Assembly (NCBI GenBank): GCA_902769705.1
Contig: CACXPX010000010.1
Location: forward strand, 22,138 to 86,137
Length of the DNA stretch: 64,000 nt
Direction of reading: 5' to 3'
Source: an uncultured Prevotellaceae bacterium
GTDB taxonomy: Bacteria > Bacteroidota > Bacteroidia > Bacteroidales > Bacteroidaceae
Positions 53,839 through 62,012 of the stretch are shown here, one piece after another (the stretch's first letter is position 1; the number at the start of each line of letters is the position of its first letter). A program made the translations under genes and the position numbers. The notes beneath the pieces are model-generated. The model saw nothing but the letters and a program-made list of their open reading frames with translations, was not told the origin of the DNA and did not search any database.

Positions 53839-54069
53839 TTGTGCGCCATGCTCTTCGTTTCATCGAAGGTCAGCCAGCTGGCTCTGCTGCCGCAAGGCCG
53901 TCCCGAGGCTGCACGTCGCGCCAAGAAGATGATAGCTCGCATGGACGAACTTGGATTTGGCAACTGCACGAACACCCGTGCTTGCAAGGCCGTTTGCCCG
54001 AAGAGCGAAAGCATCGCTAACATTGCCCGTTTGAACCGCGAGTTCATCAAGGCAAAGTTGGCTGATTAA
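53839..54069 (+). pseudogene. duplicated C-terminal fragment of sdhB
   Basis: Encodes 74 residues equivalent to the last 74 of SdhB ([20 protein letters not shown] onward), ending at the same stop. It lacks the [2Fe-2S] domain and most of the [4Fe-4S] motif, so it cannot work as a subunit; a TTG start is available but expression is doubtful. It differs from the intact gene almost only at silent sites, with one replacement (ACEAVC to ACKAVC). A 15-bp tandem duplication covers its stop codon region (AGTTGGCTGATTAAG twice, 54055-54084). Confidence 0.88.
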
Positions 54070-54158
54070 GAGTTGGCTGATTAAGCCTTAAACTTCTCAT
54101 ATCCACCGCTGGCATCTGAGTCAGCGGTGGAATTTTTTATTCTCATTTCCTTTTCCTT
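53845..54158. repeat. direct repeat, right copy (sdhB 3' end plus terminator)
   Basis: Partner of 51111-51402, at an offset of 2734 bp that becomes 2749 bp after the 15-bp duplication at the stop codon. Homology fades soon after the terminator. Confidence 0.88.
54102..54138 (+). terminator. duplicated sdhB terminator
   Basis: TCCACCGCTG and CAGCGGTGGA with a 10-nt loop and T run; identical stem to 51353-51382. Now it would end the cargo transcript. Confidence 0.85.
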
Positions 54159-54178
54159 ACCGAATATTTCCTCGTTTC

Positions 54179-54310
54179 GTCATTGATGGCTTTTAAGCGT
54201 GTCATTTGTGGCTTTTGACCTCCTCATAGCATAGCTTTGACAAGCTCATTTGTGGTCTTTAGCAAGCTCATTTGTGGTCTTTGACAAAAGGACTTTTGGC
54301 GTTTAATGTT
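54179..54310. repeat. 22-bp palindrome array G (6 units)
   Basis: Units start at 54179, 54201, 54223, 54245, 54267 and 54289. Sequence and order closely follow array D: GTCATTGATGGC type, GTCATTTGTGGCTTTTGAC, a GCATAGC unit, two CTCATTTGTGGTCTTT units, then a TTTTGGC unit. It lies between the duplicated terminator and the C10 peptidase promoter. Confidence 0.85.
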
Positions 54311-54385
54311 GTAGGTCAACCGTTATATTGTTCCCAAACAATCAACTTTTTTGTGAATGACAGTACATAATTGTCTTCTTTTTTG

Positions 54386-54394
54386 TATATTTGC
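54386..54394 (+). promoter_or_regulatory. -7 promoter box of the C10 peptidase
   Basis: TATATTTGC, 48 nt before the ATG at 54443. Confidence 0.6.
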
Positions 54395-54442
54395 CCTCGA
54401 AAGTGGTTGAAAACAAGAGTTTTATTAGTAATTTAAATTAAT

Positions 54443-56176
54443 ATGAAACAAGCGATTTCTTTATTGTTCTTGTTCCTATCTAGTGTCATAGGAAATGCAC
54501 AAGATATAGTACCGTTACTAAAAAGTTCGTGGCATCAAGAAGCACCTTTCAATAATTATATCCCAAATCATATGAAAGCTGGTTGTGGGCCTATTGCAGT
54601 TGCTCAAATTTTGAATTATTATAAAGCGCCCACTCAAGGCTTTGGACATGTTACGCTTTATAATGATTTGGATTATTCTAACAAAAAGATAGATTATAAC
54701 CTTATTCTGAACGATTATAGAAATAGCAACTATACCAGCGAACAAGCTGATGCCGTGGCCAATCTTGTCTGGCATGTTGCTGCTGCAATGACCATAAAAT
54801 ATCATGAAAATAATAATGCGACAGAAAACAATCGCATGGTATGGGGCATTCAGAAATATCTGCACATTAGTCAAAAATGCCGTTTCCGCCTAAGGAAGTT
54901 TTATTCTACCGATCAATGGACTCAGATGCTTGACAAACAGTTGGAATCGGGACGTCCTGTATATTATCGAGGTAGGGCATTTAGATATCAATGTGATAAA
55001 AATGGAATAGGCCACATATACGTAATAGACAGAAAGAACAAAGACGGATTGTATCATGCCAATTTTGGGCATGCTAGCGAAAAGCAAGACAAGTATGTCA
55101 GTCTTGATGTGATTAATCAAAGTGATGGAACCTGTCCTGGAGATTACGGAGTATATTACAACTGGGAGCAAGGAATGGCAACAGACCTATATCCCGATAA
55201 TGATTTCAATGAAGAGACGTTCAATGACTATCCCGTATATCTTGCAGAACCATTATCTTTAAATAATGATAAGAGTTTGGACGAGCTGACCATTTCTTTG
55301 GGCAACACGTTTTATCTTTCTACAAAATTGCAAGTCTTTACAAAAGATTATATAATAGCGAAAGATGGATCAATAGGAACTTGGGAGCAAGCCTTGGGAG
55401 TGTATAAAAACGACCAGTTGTTATCTGTAATATCTTCGAAACAGAATCATTCGTTTTCCACAACTGGCACAAAATCTTCTACTTTACCATATGAGATTCC
55501 ATCATCGATAAGCGATGGTGAATATGAAATCCGCGTCGTAACAAAAAGAGCCAATGCAGATATGTGGCAACCTGTTTGGGATATCGCTCCAAATACAATA
55601 TACGCAAACATAAAAAAGGGAAAGGTCACTTTGAGAACGATGGGGAATCATACCTTGGAAACAAAACTGTATTTGTTGGACCCTATTAAAGAAGTAGGAG
55701 AGTATGTTTATAAAACTAAAGAGGTAGATTATTCAGGAAGGTTGTTCTCTTTGAAGATAAAGAATCCTACGGATAATAATTTTGAGAACAAAATCAATCT
55801 ATCCGTAGTTGTTGGCAATGTGGAAAAAGCCAATTTGGAACAAATGGCATCAGTCTATTCTGGTTGTCAAGTGGAATATCGATTCTTGATTCCTTATGAA
55901 GTTTTTGATTTCAGGAACAGCTCCAATTACAAAATAAAGGCAAGTTATTATGAACAAAATGAGCTGAAATATATAGACTTGACAACGGACATTCCTGATT
56001 TATCTGATATTAAGACTCCACAAAAGAGCGTTTATCCCCAAGAGTGTTCAATTTATAGTATTAATGGAGTTTTATTAAAGCACTTGGAAGATTCCGATAC
56101 TCATCCATTAGAGGACTTGCCGAGAGGATGCTATATTATTAAGGAGAAAGGCAGTACAAGAAAAGTCCTGAAATAG
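54443..56176 (+). CDS. secreted C10 (streptopain-like) cysteine peptidase
   Basis: A 577-residue protein with a signal peptide (MKQAISLLFLFLSSVIGNAQ). The catalytic domain is about 25-260: nucleophile C48 in AGCGPIAVAQILNYY and catalytic H191 in GIGHIYVIDRKNKDGLYHANFG. The spacing of 143 residues agrees with streptopain. No long propeptide precedes the cysteine, unlike classical members, so activation may differ. Two beta-rich domains follow, and the C-terminus ends in a short sorting-like tail (CSIYSINGVLL, then LPRGCYIIKEKGSTRKVLK), suggesting surface delivery. Likely a secreted endopeptidase. G+C is lower than that of the housekeeping genes. Confidence 0.82.
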   Translation: MKQAISLLFLFLSSVIGNAQDIVPLLKSSWHQEAPFNNYIPNHMKAGCGPIAVAQILNYYKAPTQGFGHVTLYNDLDYSNKKIDYNLILNDYRNSNYTSEQADAVANLVWHVAAAMTIKYHENNNATENNRMVWGIQKYLHISQKCRFRLRKFYSTDQWTQMLDKQLESGRPVYYRGRAFRYQCDKNGIGHIYVIDRKNKDGLYHANFGHASEKQDKYVSLDVINQSDGTCPGDYGVYYNWEQGMATDLYPDNDFNEETFNDYPVYLAEPLSLNNDKSLDELTISLGNTFYLSTKLQVFTKDYIIAKDGSIGTWEQALGVYKNDQLLSVISSKQNHSFSTTGTKSSTLPYEIPSSISDGEYEIRVVTKRANADMWQPVWDIAPNTIYANIKKGKVTLRTMGNHTLETKLYLLDPIKEVGEYVYKTKEVDYSGRLFSLKIKNPTDNNFENKINLSVVVGNVEKANLEQMASVYSGCQVEYRFLIPYEVFDFRNSSNYKIKASYYEQNELKYIDLTTDIPDLSDIKTPQKSVYPQECSIYSINGVLLKHLEDSDTHPLEDLPRGCYIIKEKGSTRKVLK

Positions 56177-56338
56177 CAGACCTGTTGGGTGTTAGGAGCC
56201 CCCTCCCGTCCTCCCCCCGAAGGGGAGGCTGGGAGTGTTGGTGAAAAGAAATACATAGTTTATTCTTTCTTTTTTTTCTATACTTGCAATGTTTTTGATG
56301 TTTCAGTCGTATATATAAGTAGAAAGCCAAAGAAAAGA
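56177..56338. terminator. GC-rich hairpin repeat and weak promoter
   Basis: CCTCCCCCCGAAGGGGAGG (56210-56228) forms a strong hairpin within a longer imperfect inverted repeat. This kind of C/G-rich repeat is often found between genes in Bacteroidetes and could end the C10 transcript. TATACTTGC at 56279-56287, one mismatch from the -7 consensus, may be the promoter of the next operon. Confidence 0.5.
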
Positions 56339-56917
56339 ATGACTGACAAGAACACAGACCTCATAAGGGGACTTCGCGAACAAAGTCCCAAGGCTCAAAG
56401 AATGGCGCTTGAACGCTATGGCAGCTATGTCTTCGCACAGGTGGCGAGGTTGGTGCCAGGAGTAGAGAACGCTGAAGAGCTGTATCAGGATGTGTTTGTG
56501 AAGGTCTTCAAGAACATCAAGATGTACGACGAGCAGAAGTCATCATTCCGAACATGGATTTCGCGCATAGCCTATAATGAGGCTGTTACTTGGCTGAGAC
56601 ACAAGCGCCCAACGATGATTTACTTCGAAGACCGACAGGAGAAAGGCGATTCATCTCGGGAATGGGCAGAGGAACTGACAGATGCGGAAGTAGAAGAGAC
56701 ACTGGGCCATCCGAATGGTGAAACGGTACAGCTGATACGTGCGGCGCTGAAACATCTGCCTCCTGACGAGCGAGCCATCATCACGATGTTCTACTACGAA
56801 GAAATGAGCTTGAAGGAAATAGCTTTCGTTACGGAATCCATTCCGACAACGGTTGCCTCAAAGCTCAGCAGGACAAGAAAGAAAATATGTAAAATCATCA
56901 AAATGTTGCAATCATGA
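56339..56917 (+). CDS. ECF-type RNA polymerase sigma factor (second)
   Basis: About 192 residues from ATG 56339; the frame is open to 56189 but that part overlaps the hairpin repeat. Region 2 is at about 20-85 (VENAEELYQDVFVKVFKNIK) with RTWISRIAYNEAVTWLR, and region 4 at about 135-190 (LKHLPPDERAIITMFYYEEM; LSRTRKKICKII). A group 4 sigma factor, probably controlled by the downstream single-pass membrane protein, with which it overlaps by 4 nt. The layout parallels the operon at 404-1768. Confidence 0.93.
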   Translation: MTDKNTDLIRGLREQSPKAQRMALERYGSYVFAQVARLVPGVENAEELYQDVFVKVFKNIKMYDEQKSSFRTWISRIAYNEAVTWLRHKRPTMIYFEDRQEKGDSSREWAEELTDAEVEETLGHPNGETVQLIRAALKHLPPDERAIITMFYYEEMSLKEIAFVTESIPTTVASKLSRTRKKICKIIKMLQS

Positions 56918-57630
56918 CAGAGGAGAAAATCAATGCACTCAGACAATCAGATGTGAATCTTCGTGACGCCCTCAAGATGGATGAAGCGGAGTGTCCACAA
57001 ATGCCTGCCGACCTCAACGAGCGACTGATGCAGCGCATGGTAAGCGAGAAGAAGTCTCGTCGCATCGTCTGGCCTTGGATTGCCGCCGCTTGTGTGGCTG
57101 GCGTGATGATGTTATTGCTAATGCCGCCCAAGGATACAACTACGGATGTCGTTGCGGAGAACACAACAACAGAGCAACCCGTGAAGAAGGAGAACTCTGT
57201 CAACCAATCAATAAATAATAAGGTGGAGACTCAAGTGGCAGAAGTCGTAGAGACTGAAACCTCATCCCCCGTGAACGTTCCTACAAAGGAGAAGAAAGCC
57301 AAGTTGCAGAATGATGTAACGAAACGTGTCCCCCAACTCTTGGCACAAGAAACGCCAGCTACACAAACTCCAGTTGCAGAAGTTCCAGCAACGTCAACGA
57401 CAGAAGCAAACAATAACATGGATTTGGCAACAGCCGAAACAGCAAAACCTCAGGAAAAGCCTGTAACATTGACCGAGCGCGACATTCCAGTCACTCGTCC
57501 GGAGAACTACAAATACACGCCCGAGGAAATGGCTCTCCTGAAAAAGCAAGCTAACGAAGCCTACCTGAAGTGGGTGGAGTTGGAACTCGAAATAGCAAAA
57601 CATAATTTAGAACAAACAGCCCAACAATAA
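56914..57630 (+). CDS. single-pass membrane protein, probable anti-sigma factor
   Basis: A 238-residue protein with a cytoplasmic N-terminus (1-51, including ECPQMPADLNERLMQRM), one transmembrane helix at about 52-70 (IVWPWIAAACVAGVMMLLLM), and a long outer part rich in Thr, Glu, Gln and Pro, ending with a charged helix (YTPEEMALLKKQANEAYLKW). The start overlaps the sigma gene stop. Position and topology fit an anti-sigma factor whose outer domain senses a signal; no zinc motif is present. Inference from context. Confidence 0.75.
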   Translation: MTEEKINALRQSDVNLRDALKMDEAECPQMPADLNERLMQRMVSEKKSRRIVWPWIAAACVAGVMMLLLMPPKDTTTDVVAENTTTEQPVKKENSVNQSINNKVETQVAEVVETETSSPVNVPTKEKKAKLQNDVTKRVPQLLAQETPATQTPVAEVPATSTTEANNNMDLATAETAKPQEKPVTLTERDIPVTRPENYKYTPEEMALLKKQANEAYLKWVELELEIAKHNLEQTAQQ

Positions 57631-57644
57631 AGAACCGAATCATT

Positions 57645-59105
57645 ATGAAACGTATAGTCATCATGCTGCTCATTGTCTGCAGTGCCATAACAACCGCCAG
57701 TGCCGACCCAACGGCTAATCTGCAGAAGAAGCCTGAGAACGTCATCAGGATCATGAATACGTTAATCGATAAGTTTGGAGCGAAAGAGCGACAAATCTAT
57801 TCTGTGAACAGAAACCCCAATACGGGTGTCATCGAATCGAGCATCAGAGCCGTCACCTTCTATTGTGATGCACCCGGCACTTATATCCCGCAAGTGGTCG
57901 ACTGCTTTACCAAAGATGAGCCGCTGTCCTATCAGTTTATGCACCTGACGAACTCCAACGACCAGAAGGTCATCGTGGATGTGCTCACCAACAATGGCCA
58001 GAACAATACACAGGTCCATGTGCGCACACTCAAAGAAGAGGAATTGTGGTACATGTGTACCAAGAACCCGGAGAATCCGCAGTTGCGTGATGTTTATGCC
58101 ATCTCATGGAAATATGTTGAGAACAGGAAGGTTGCATCAGGTTCAGTCTATATGATTACCTCGCTGCGCCCCGACCTTTATCAGAAGAACATGTCCAGCG
58201 CAGGTCTCTTAAGCGAAAACAAGAACACGTTCACCCTCGACGGTCGTGTGGGCTATGACCTCAACGACTCGCTCTACGTGGTCTATATGGCCAATACCGC
58301 TGAGGAACTCAACAATGTGAAGGACAGCGACTTCGTGGCTTATGTGGCTGTGGCGAACAAGCGCTTCACTTACAGAGTGGAGCTCGACAAGCCCAAGGTG
58401 GGCCGCCTCCGTACGGTCATGCCCGACGGCTCGCTCTGCAAACAATGGACCAACCTCGACTTCGTGCCTGGCGAGACCTATCGCATCACCACACATAATG
58501 GCTACTACGATGAAGACCGCGACTATGAGCAGCGTGTAGGCCGCTACTCTGGCAAGAGCCTGCTGAACGAACAGCAAAAACGAGGTGTCGACGATCTGAC
58601 GGAAGTGGTGACTCCCGACTTAGTTGTTGATTCAATTCCCGAAGAGTATAGGGAGAATGATGCTTGGATAAAGAGCCTTACGCCGGATCAGGAGGTAGAA
58701 ATAGGATTAAAAGGCCAAGCTCTGCAGGAAAAGATGAAGATGGTGGAAAGTTGTTACAAAATCATTGGGAGCGTCATGAACCAAGGTCCTGCTTTCAATG
58801 CCCGTCTGGGTTTCTATGTGGATAAGCAGTGCGACAAGATTCTCAAGCAGAACAAGGAAATGGACAAGATTCTTCAAGACGTGGTTAAATCCGTAAAGGC
58901 ACTAAATCCTCCCAAGAGTTTCCTTGCTGAAATGTATTCTCAGGGTTTTAAGGATGTGCTCGAATTATTAAACAAGCAAAACAGCGCTTTCAATGAAATC
59001 TACAAAGTGCGCGGCTCCCTGTCTAAGAAAGCCCGGAAGACCCAGAAATACATCAACTCGCTCACAGAGAAGTACATGAGTGAGATGGTCAAATACATGC
59101 AGTAA
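57645..59105 (+). CDS. secreted protein of unknown function in ECF sigma operon
   Basis: A 486-residue protein with a signal peptide (MKRIVIMLLIVCSAITTASA). About 25-170 is an alpha/beta region; about 190-310 (NTFTLDGRVGYDLNDSLYVV onward) resembles the beta-sandwich DUF4369 found at the N-terminus of Bacteroidetes thiol-disulfide proteins, but no thioredoxin domain follows. The C-terminal 170 residues are helical (NARLGFYVDKQCDKILKQNK) and may form coiled coils. It lies 14 nt after the anti-sigma-like gene, so it is probably the exported product tied to that signalling pair. The DUF4369 resemblance is tentative. Confidence 0.7.
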   Translation: MKRIVIMLLIVCSAITTASADPTANLQKKPENVIRIMNTLIDKFGAKERQIYSVNRNPNTGVIESSIRAVTFYCDAPGTYIPQVVDCFTKDEPLSYQFMHLTNSNDQKVIVDVLTNNGQNNTQVHVRTLKEEELWYMCTKNPENPQLRDVYAISWKYVENRKVASGSVYMITSLRPDLYQKNMSSAGLLSENKNTFTLDGRVGYDLNDSLYVVYMANTAEELNNVKDSDFVAYVAVANKRFTYRVELDKPKVGRLRTVMPDGSLCKQWTNLDFVPGETYRITTHNGYYDEDRDYEQRVGRYSGKSLLNEQQKRGVDDLTEVVTPDLVVDSIPEEYRENDAWIKSLTPDQEVEIGLKGQALQEKMKMVESCYKIIGSVMNQGPAFNARLGFYVDKQCDKILKQNKEMDKILQDVVKSVKALNPPKSFLAEMYSQGFKDVLELLNKQNSAFNEIYKVRGSLSKKARKTQKYINSLTEKYMSEMVKYMQ

Positions 59106-59139
59106 AACAGCCCACGTTATAGATTTCATTCTTTTAGGT

Positions 59140-61707
59140 ATGCGACGGAAGTTATATATATTATTAGCGTTGAGCCTTTGGTGTGGCGTTGCCTCCACAC
59201 AGCCAGAGCGACATGTCTATGTGGATTTTCAGAAGAAGACGAACAAGTCGAAGAATGTGTTCGCTACGGTGAACGAAGCATTCCGCCATGTAGAGGCTTT
59301 TGCCAACGACAATGTGTGGACCACCATCCACATTGCGCCCGGCGTTTATTGGATAGACAGTCCCGATGACCCCGCTGTCCGCCAACCGGCAGCGGGGGAA
59401 AGCATACCTTATGGAATGAAACTGCGCCTCAACAAAACGCGTATCGTAGGTATGGGCGAAGGTCCTGAAGATGTGGTGCTGGCTTGTAATCGCGGACAGA
59501 CACAGGGCGCTGTGGGCAATTATACGATGCTGCACATCACGGGCGATGATATACAAGCCGAGAATCTGACCTTTGGCAACTACTGCAACGTGGATTTAGA
59601 CTACAAGCGCGATTCCCGTTTGAGCAGGAAACGTCGTGCCGATGCCATTGTGCAAGCGCAATTGGTGATTTGTAATGGTGACCGTTATGAAGCCCGCAAC
59701 TGCCGTTTCATCTCACGCTTGAATCTCTGTCCGTTTGCCGGAGCCCGTCATGCGTTGTTTGAAAACTGCTATTTCGAATGTACCGATGATGCCTTGTGTG
59801 GCACAGGAACCTATCGCCATTGTCGTTTCACGTTCTTTAGCAGCAAGCCCTTCTACGGCACTTCACCACAAGGAGCTGTGTTTGAAGATTGCGACATTCA
59901 TTCGAAGGTGCAGGGTGTGCAATATCTCACGAAGGTGTCCGACCCCGTGACCATGCGTGATTGTCGTTGGACGAGCGAAGACCCAAACCTGACAATAGAA
60001 TGGACAAAGAAGCCCAATCCTAAAAAGTGGTGCCTAATGGAGAATTGCACGTTGAACGGCAAGCCTCTCTACGTGCCGATGCCGCCTGATGTTCCGATGC
60101 CCGTCAGCACGCCTCTCTTGTCTTTGGTGAACCAGTCTGCGCTGGCACCAGGCCGTTGGACGCTCGATGTCTATAAGCCAAAAGATACTTACGGCTACGA
60201 CTGGAATGCCGACACGTCTCGCCCAGCATGGTGCTATGGTGAGGGGATGGACGGCGCAGAGGGCTGTTATGGCTTGATTCAGAACGTGCGTGGGGCGCGG
60301 ATGATGTACACAGGCAAAGAAGATGAAACCTACGCCCATCAGACGTTGAAGGTTCATTTGTCACCATGCAAGTCGGCAGGTCAAGGATTTGGCAGCGCGA
60401 CAGGTCAATATCTGGACCTTTGCATCAAATTCGATACGCGTACACTCACTGGGTATGGACTCCGATTTGTCCGCACTCCCGCCTACGACAAAGCGGTGGA
60501 GGTGATGCTGGTGGAGTATCAAGAAGGTGTGGTGAGCCCAATATGCCCTCCGGAGAAGTGCGTGCTTTTCAAGAAAGATTGTTGCATCACGCTTTCAGCA
60601 AGCGGCACATCGCTCTTTGCCTGCATAGAGCAGGGAGGACAGCGACAGCAACTCACAGCTTCCATCGCCCATCCTAATAATTTCGGAGGCATTCACATCC
60701 AACACACGGGCTCTGTGGGCGCATCTGCCACCGTCATACAGTCCATCAACTGCACTTACGATGAACTGAAAGTTGAGGCTCTGGAGCAGATAGTGATGCC
60801 TGAGGCTTTGAAAGCGGGCGACACGATTGCTATTGTCTCGCCTTCAAGCACACCCGACTCGTTGACCGTTGTGAAGAGTTGCGATGTGCTTCGCCAATGG
60901 GGCTACGTTCCGGTTGTGGGAGCAAATGCGTTCCGCAACTATCATGGTTTTGCTGGAACTGCCGACGAACGGGCCGCTGACTTGCTTTGGGCGTTGCGCA
61001 ATCCGGCCGTGAAAGCCATTCTTTGCAGTCGTGGCGGCGATGGTGCGGTGCAAGTGTTGAAGCGTATTCCCTTGACTGAGTTTCGCAAGAATCCCAAGTG
61101 GGTGATGGGTTTCAGCGATGTGACGGCCTTGCATAGTGCGGAAGTGGCTGCGGGTGTGATGAGCATTCACAGCACGATGTGCGACGGACTTGCTTCGCGA
61201 GGTGCACGCGACTCGGTGAATATTATCTTGAATCGTGTGTTGCAGGGCCACTTACCCAACTATCAGATGCCTGCGCACCCGCTCAATCAGCAAGGCGAGG
61301 CAACAGGAATGCTGGTGGGCGGAAATATCTCTGTGCTTTGCGGATTGACTGGTTCCGAATACGACTTTCTGAATAGGGTGGACGAGGGACTGATTCTTTT
61401 CATCGAAGACACGGGCGAATCGATGTCTAAGGTCGACCGCATGCTTCATCAGCTTGAAATTCGCGGCGTCCTCCAGCAGCTGAAGGGCATCATCGTGGGA
61501 CATTTCTCCAAATATAAGAGTCCTGAAAACGGTTTTGCCGACATGTATTACATGCTTCACGAATACTTGCAACACTACGATATTCCCGTTTGCTACGACT
61601 TCCCAGTGGGCCATCACAGCGGTTTCAATCCTCCGATGGTAGAGGGTTGTCAGGTGAGGTTGAAGGTTGGGAAAGAAGGAACAGAACTTCAGTTTATCGG
61701 CAAATAG
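59140..61707 (+). CDS. exported fusion: pectinesterase-like beta-helix plus S66 LD-carboxypeptidase
   Basis: About 855 residues from ATG 59140 (MRRKLYILLALSLWCGVAST, signal peptide); the frame is open to 59080 but overlaps the preceding gene. Residues 22-310 form a right-handed beta-helix like CE8 pectin methylesterases (VFATVNEAFRHVEAFANDN; IQAENLTFGNYCNVD; ECTDDALCGTGTYRHCRFTF), but the usual catalytic DFIFG is replaced by DDALCG, so esterase activity is doubtful. About 330-545 is a beta-sandwich. Residues 552-855 are a complete S66 peptidase with triad S659 (GFSDVTAL), E756 (LFIEDTGE) and H825 (FPVGHHSG); the spacings 97 and 69 match LdcA/MccF. S66 enzymes are normally cytoplasmic and single-domain. 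No frameshift or stop separates the parts. Confidence 0.85.
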   Translation: MRRKLYILLALSLWCGVASTQPERHVYVDFQKKTNKSKNVFATVNEAFRHVEAFANDNVWTTIHIAPGVYWIDSPDDPAVRQPAAGESIPYGMKLRLNKTRIVGMGEGPEDVVLACNRGQTQGAVGNYTMLHITGDDIQAENLTFGNYCNVDLDYKRDSRLSRKRRADAIVQAQLVICNGDRYEARNCRFISRLNLCPFAGARHALFENCYFECTDDALCGTGTYRHCRFTFFSSKPFYGTSPQGAVFEDCDIHSKVQGVQYLTKVSDPVTMRDCRWTSEDPNLTIEWTKKPNPKKWCLMENCTLNGKPLYVPMPPDVPMPVSTPLLSLVNQSALAPGRWTLDVYKPKDTYGYDWNADTSRPAWCYGEGMDGAEGCYGLIQNVRGARMMYTGKEDETYAHQTLKVHLSPCKSAGQGFGSATGQYLDLCIKFDTRTLTGYGLRFVRTPAYDKAVEVMLVEYQEGVVSPICPPEKCVLFKKDCCITLSASGTSLFACIEQGGQRQQLTASIAHPNNFGGIHIQHTGSVGASATVIQSINCTYDELKVEALEQIVMPEALKAGDTIAIVSPSSTPDSLTVVKSCDVLRQWGYVPVVGANAFRNYHGFAGTADERAADLLWALRNPAVKAILCSRGGDGAVQVLKRIPLTEFRKNPKWVMGFSDVTALHSAEVAAGVMSIHSTMCDGLASRGARDSVNIILNRVLQGHLPNYQMPAHPLNQQGEATGMLVGGNISVLCGLTGSEYDFLNRVDEGLILFIEDTGESMSKVDRMLHQLEIRGVLQQLKGIIVGHFSKYKSPENGFADMYYMLHEYLQHYDIPVCYDFPVGHHSGFNPPMVEGCQVRLKVGKEGTELQFIGK

Positions 61708-61762
61708 GAAAAAGCAAGGTTGTTTCTGACGTCCCATCACGGCTGAACTATGACCTGGCGGT

Positions 61763-61982
61763 GTCAGATGTGGCTTTTGGTCTATTCAGAGCTATCGTCT
61801 AATGTTGTCAGAGCTATGCTTTCGTCTTGTAAAATAAATTATTTTGCAAAGTAAAATAAATTATTTTACCGACCAAAATAAATTATTTTATCCAGTAAAA
61901 TAAATTATTTTACTAGGCCATTGATGGCTTATGACGACTTCATAAGCGGCAAATGACAACACTAAAGCATATAAAAAGCGGC
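61763..61982. repeat. 22-bp palindrome array H (10 units)
   Basis: Units start at 61763 and every 22 bp to 61961. Order: GTCAGATGTGGCTTTTGG, a GAGCTATCG unit, a GAGCTATGC unit, four AT-only units (GTAAAATAAATTATTTTAC and variants), GCCATTGATGGC, TTCATAAGCGGCAAATGA and a GCATAT unit. It ends 30 nt before the promoter of the next gene. Confidence 0.85.
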
Positions 61983-62012
61983 AAATCAGATGGATAAACG
62001 GGAAAAAAGGTG

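Noticed and set aside
51111-54158. Insertion sequence or integron at the sdhB duplication
   Set aside because: No transposase, integrase or terminal inverted repeats are present; the flanks are long homologous sequence, better explained by homologous recombination.
61763-61982. Reading the 22-bp arrays as CRISPR
   Set aside because: There is no constant repeat alternating with unique spacers; units are contiguous palindromes of varied sequence and no cas genes are present.
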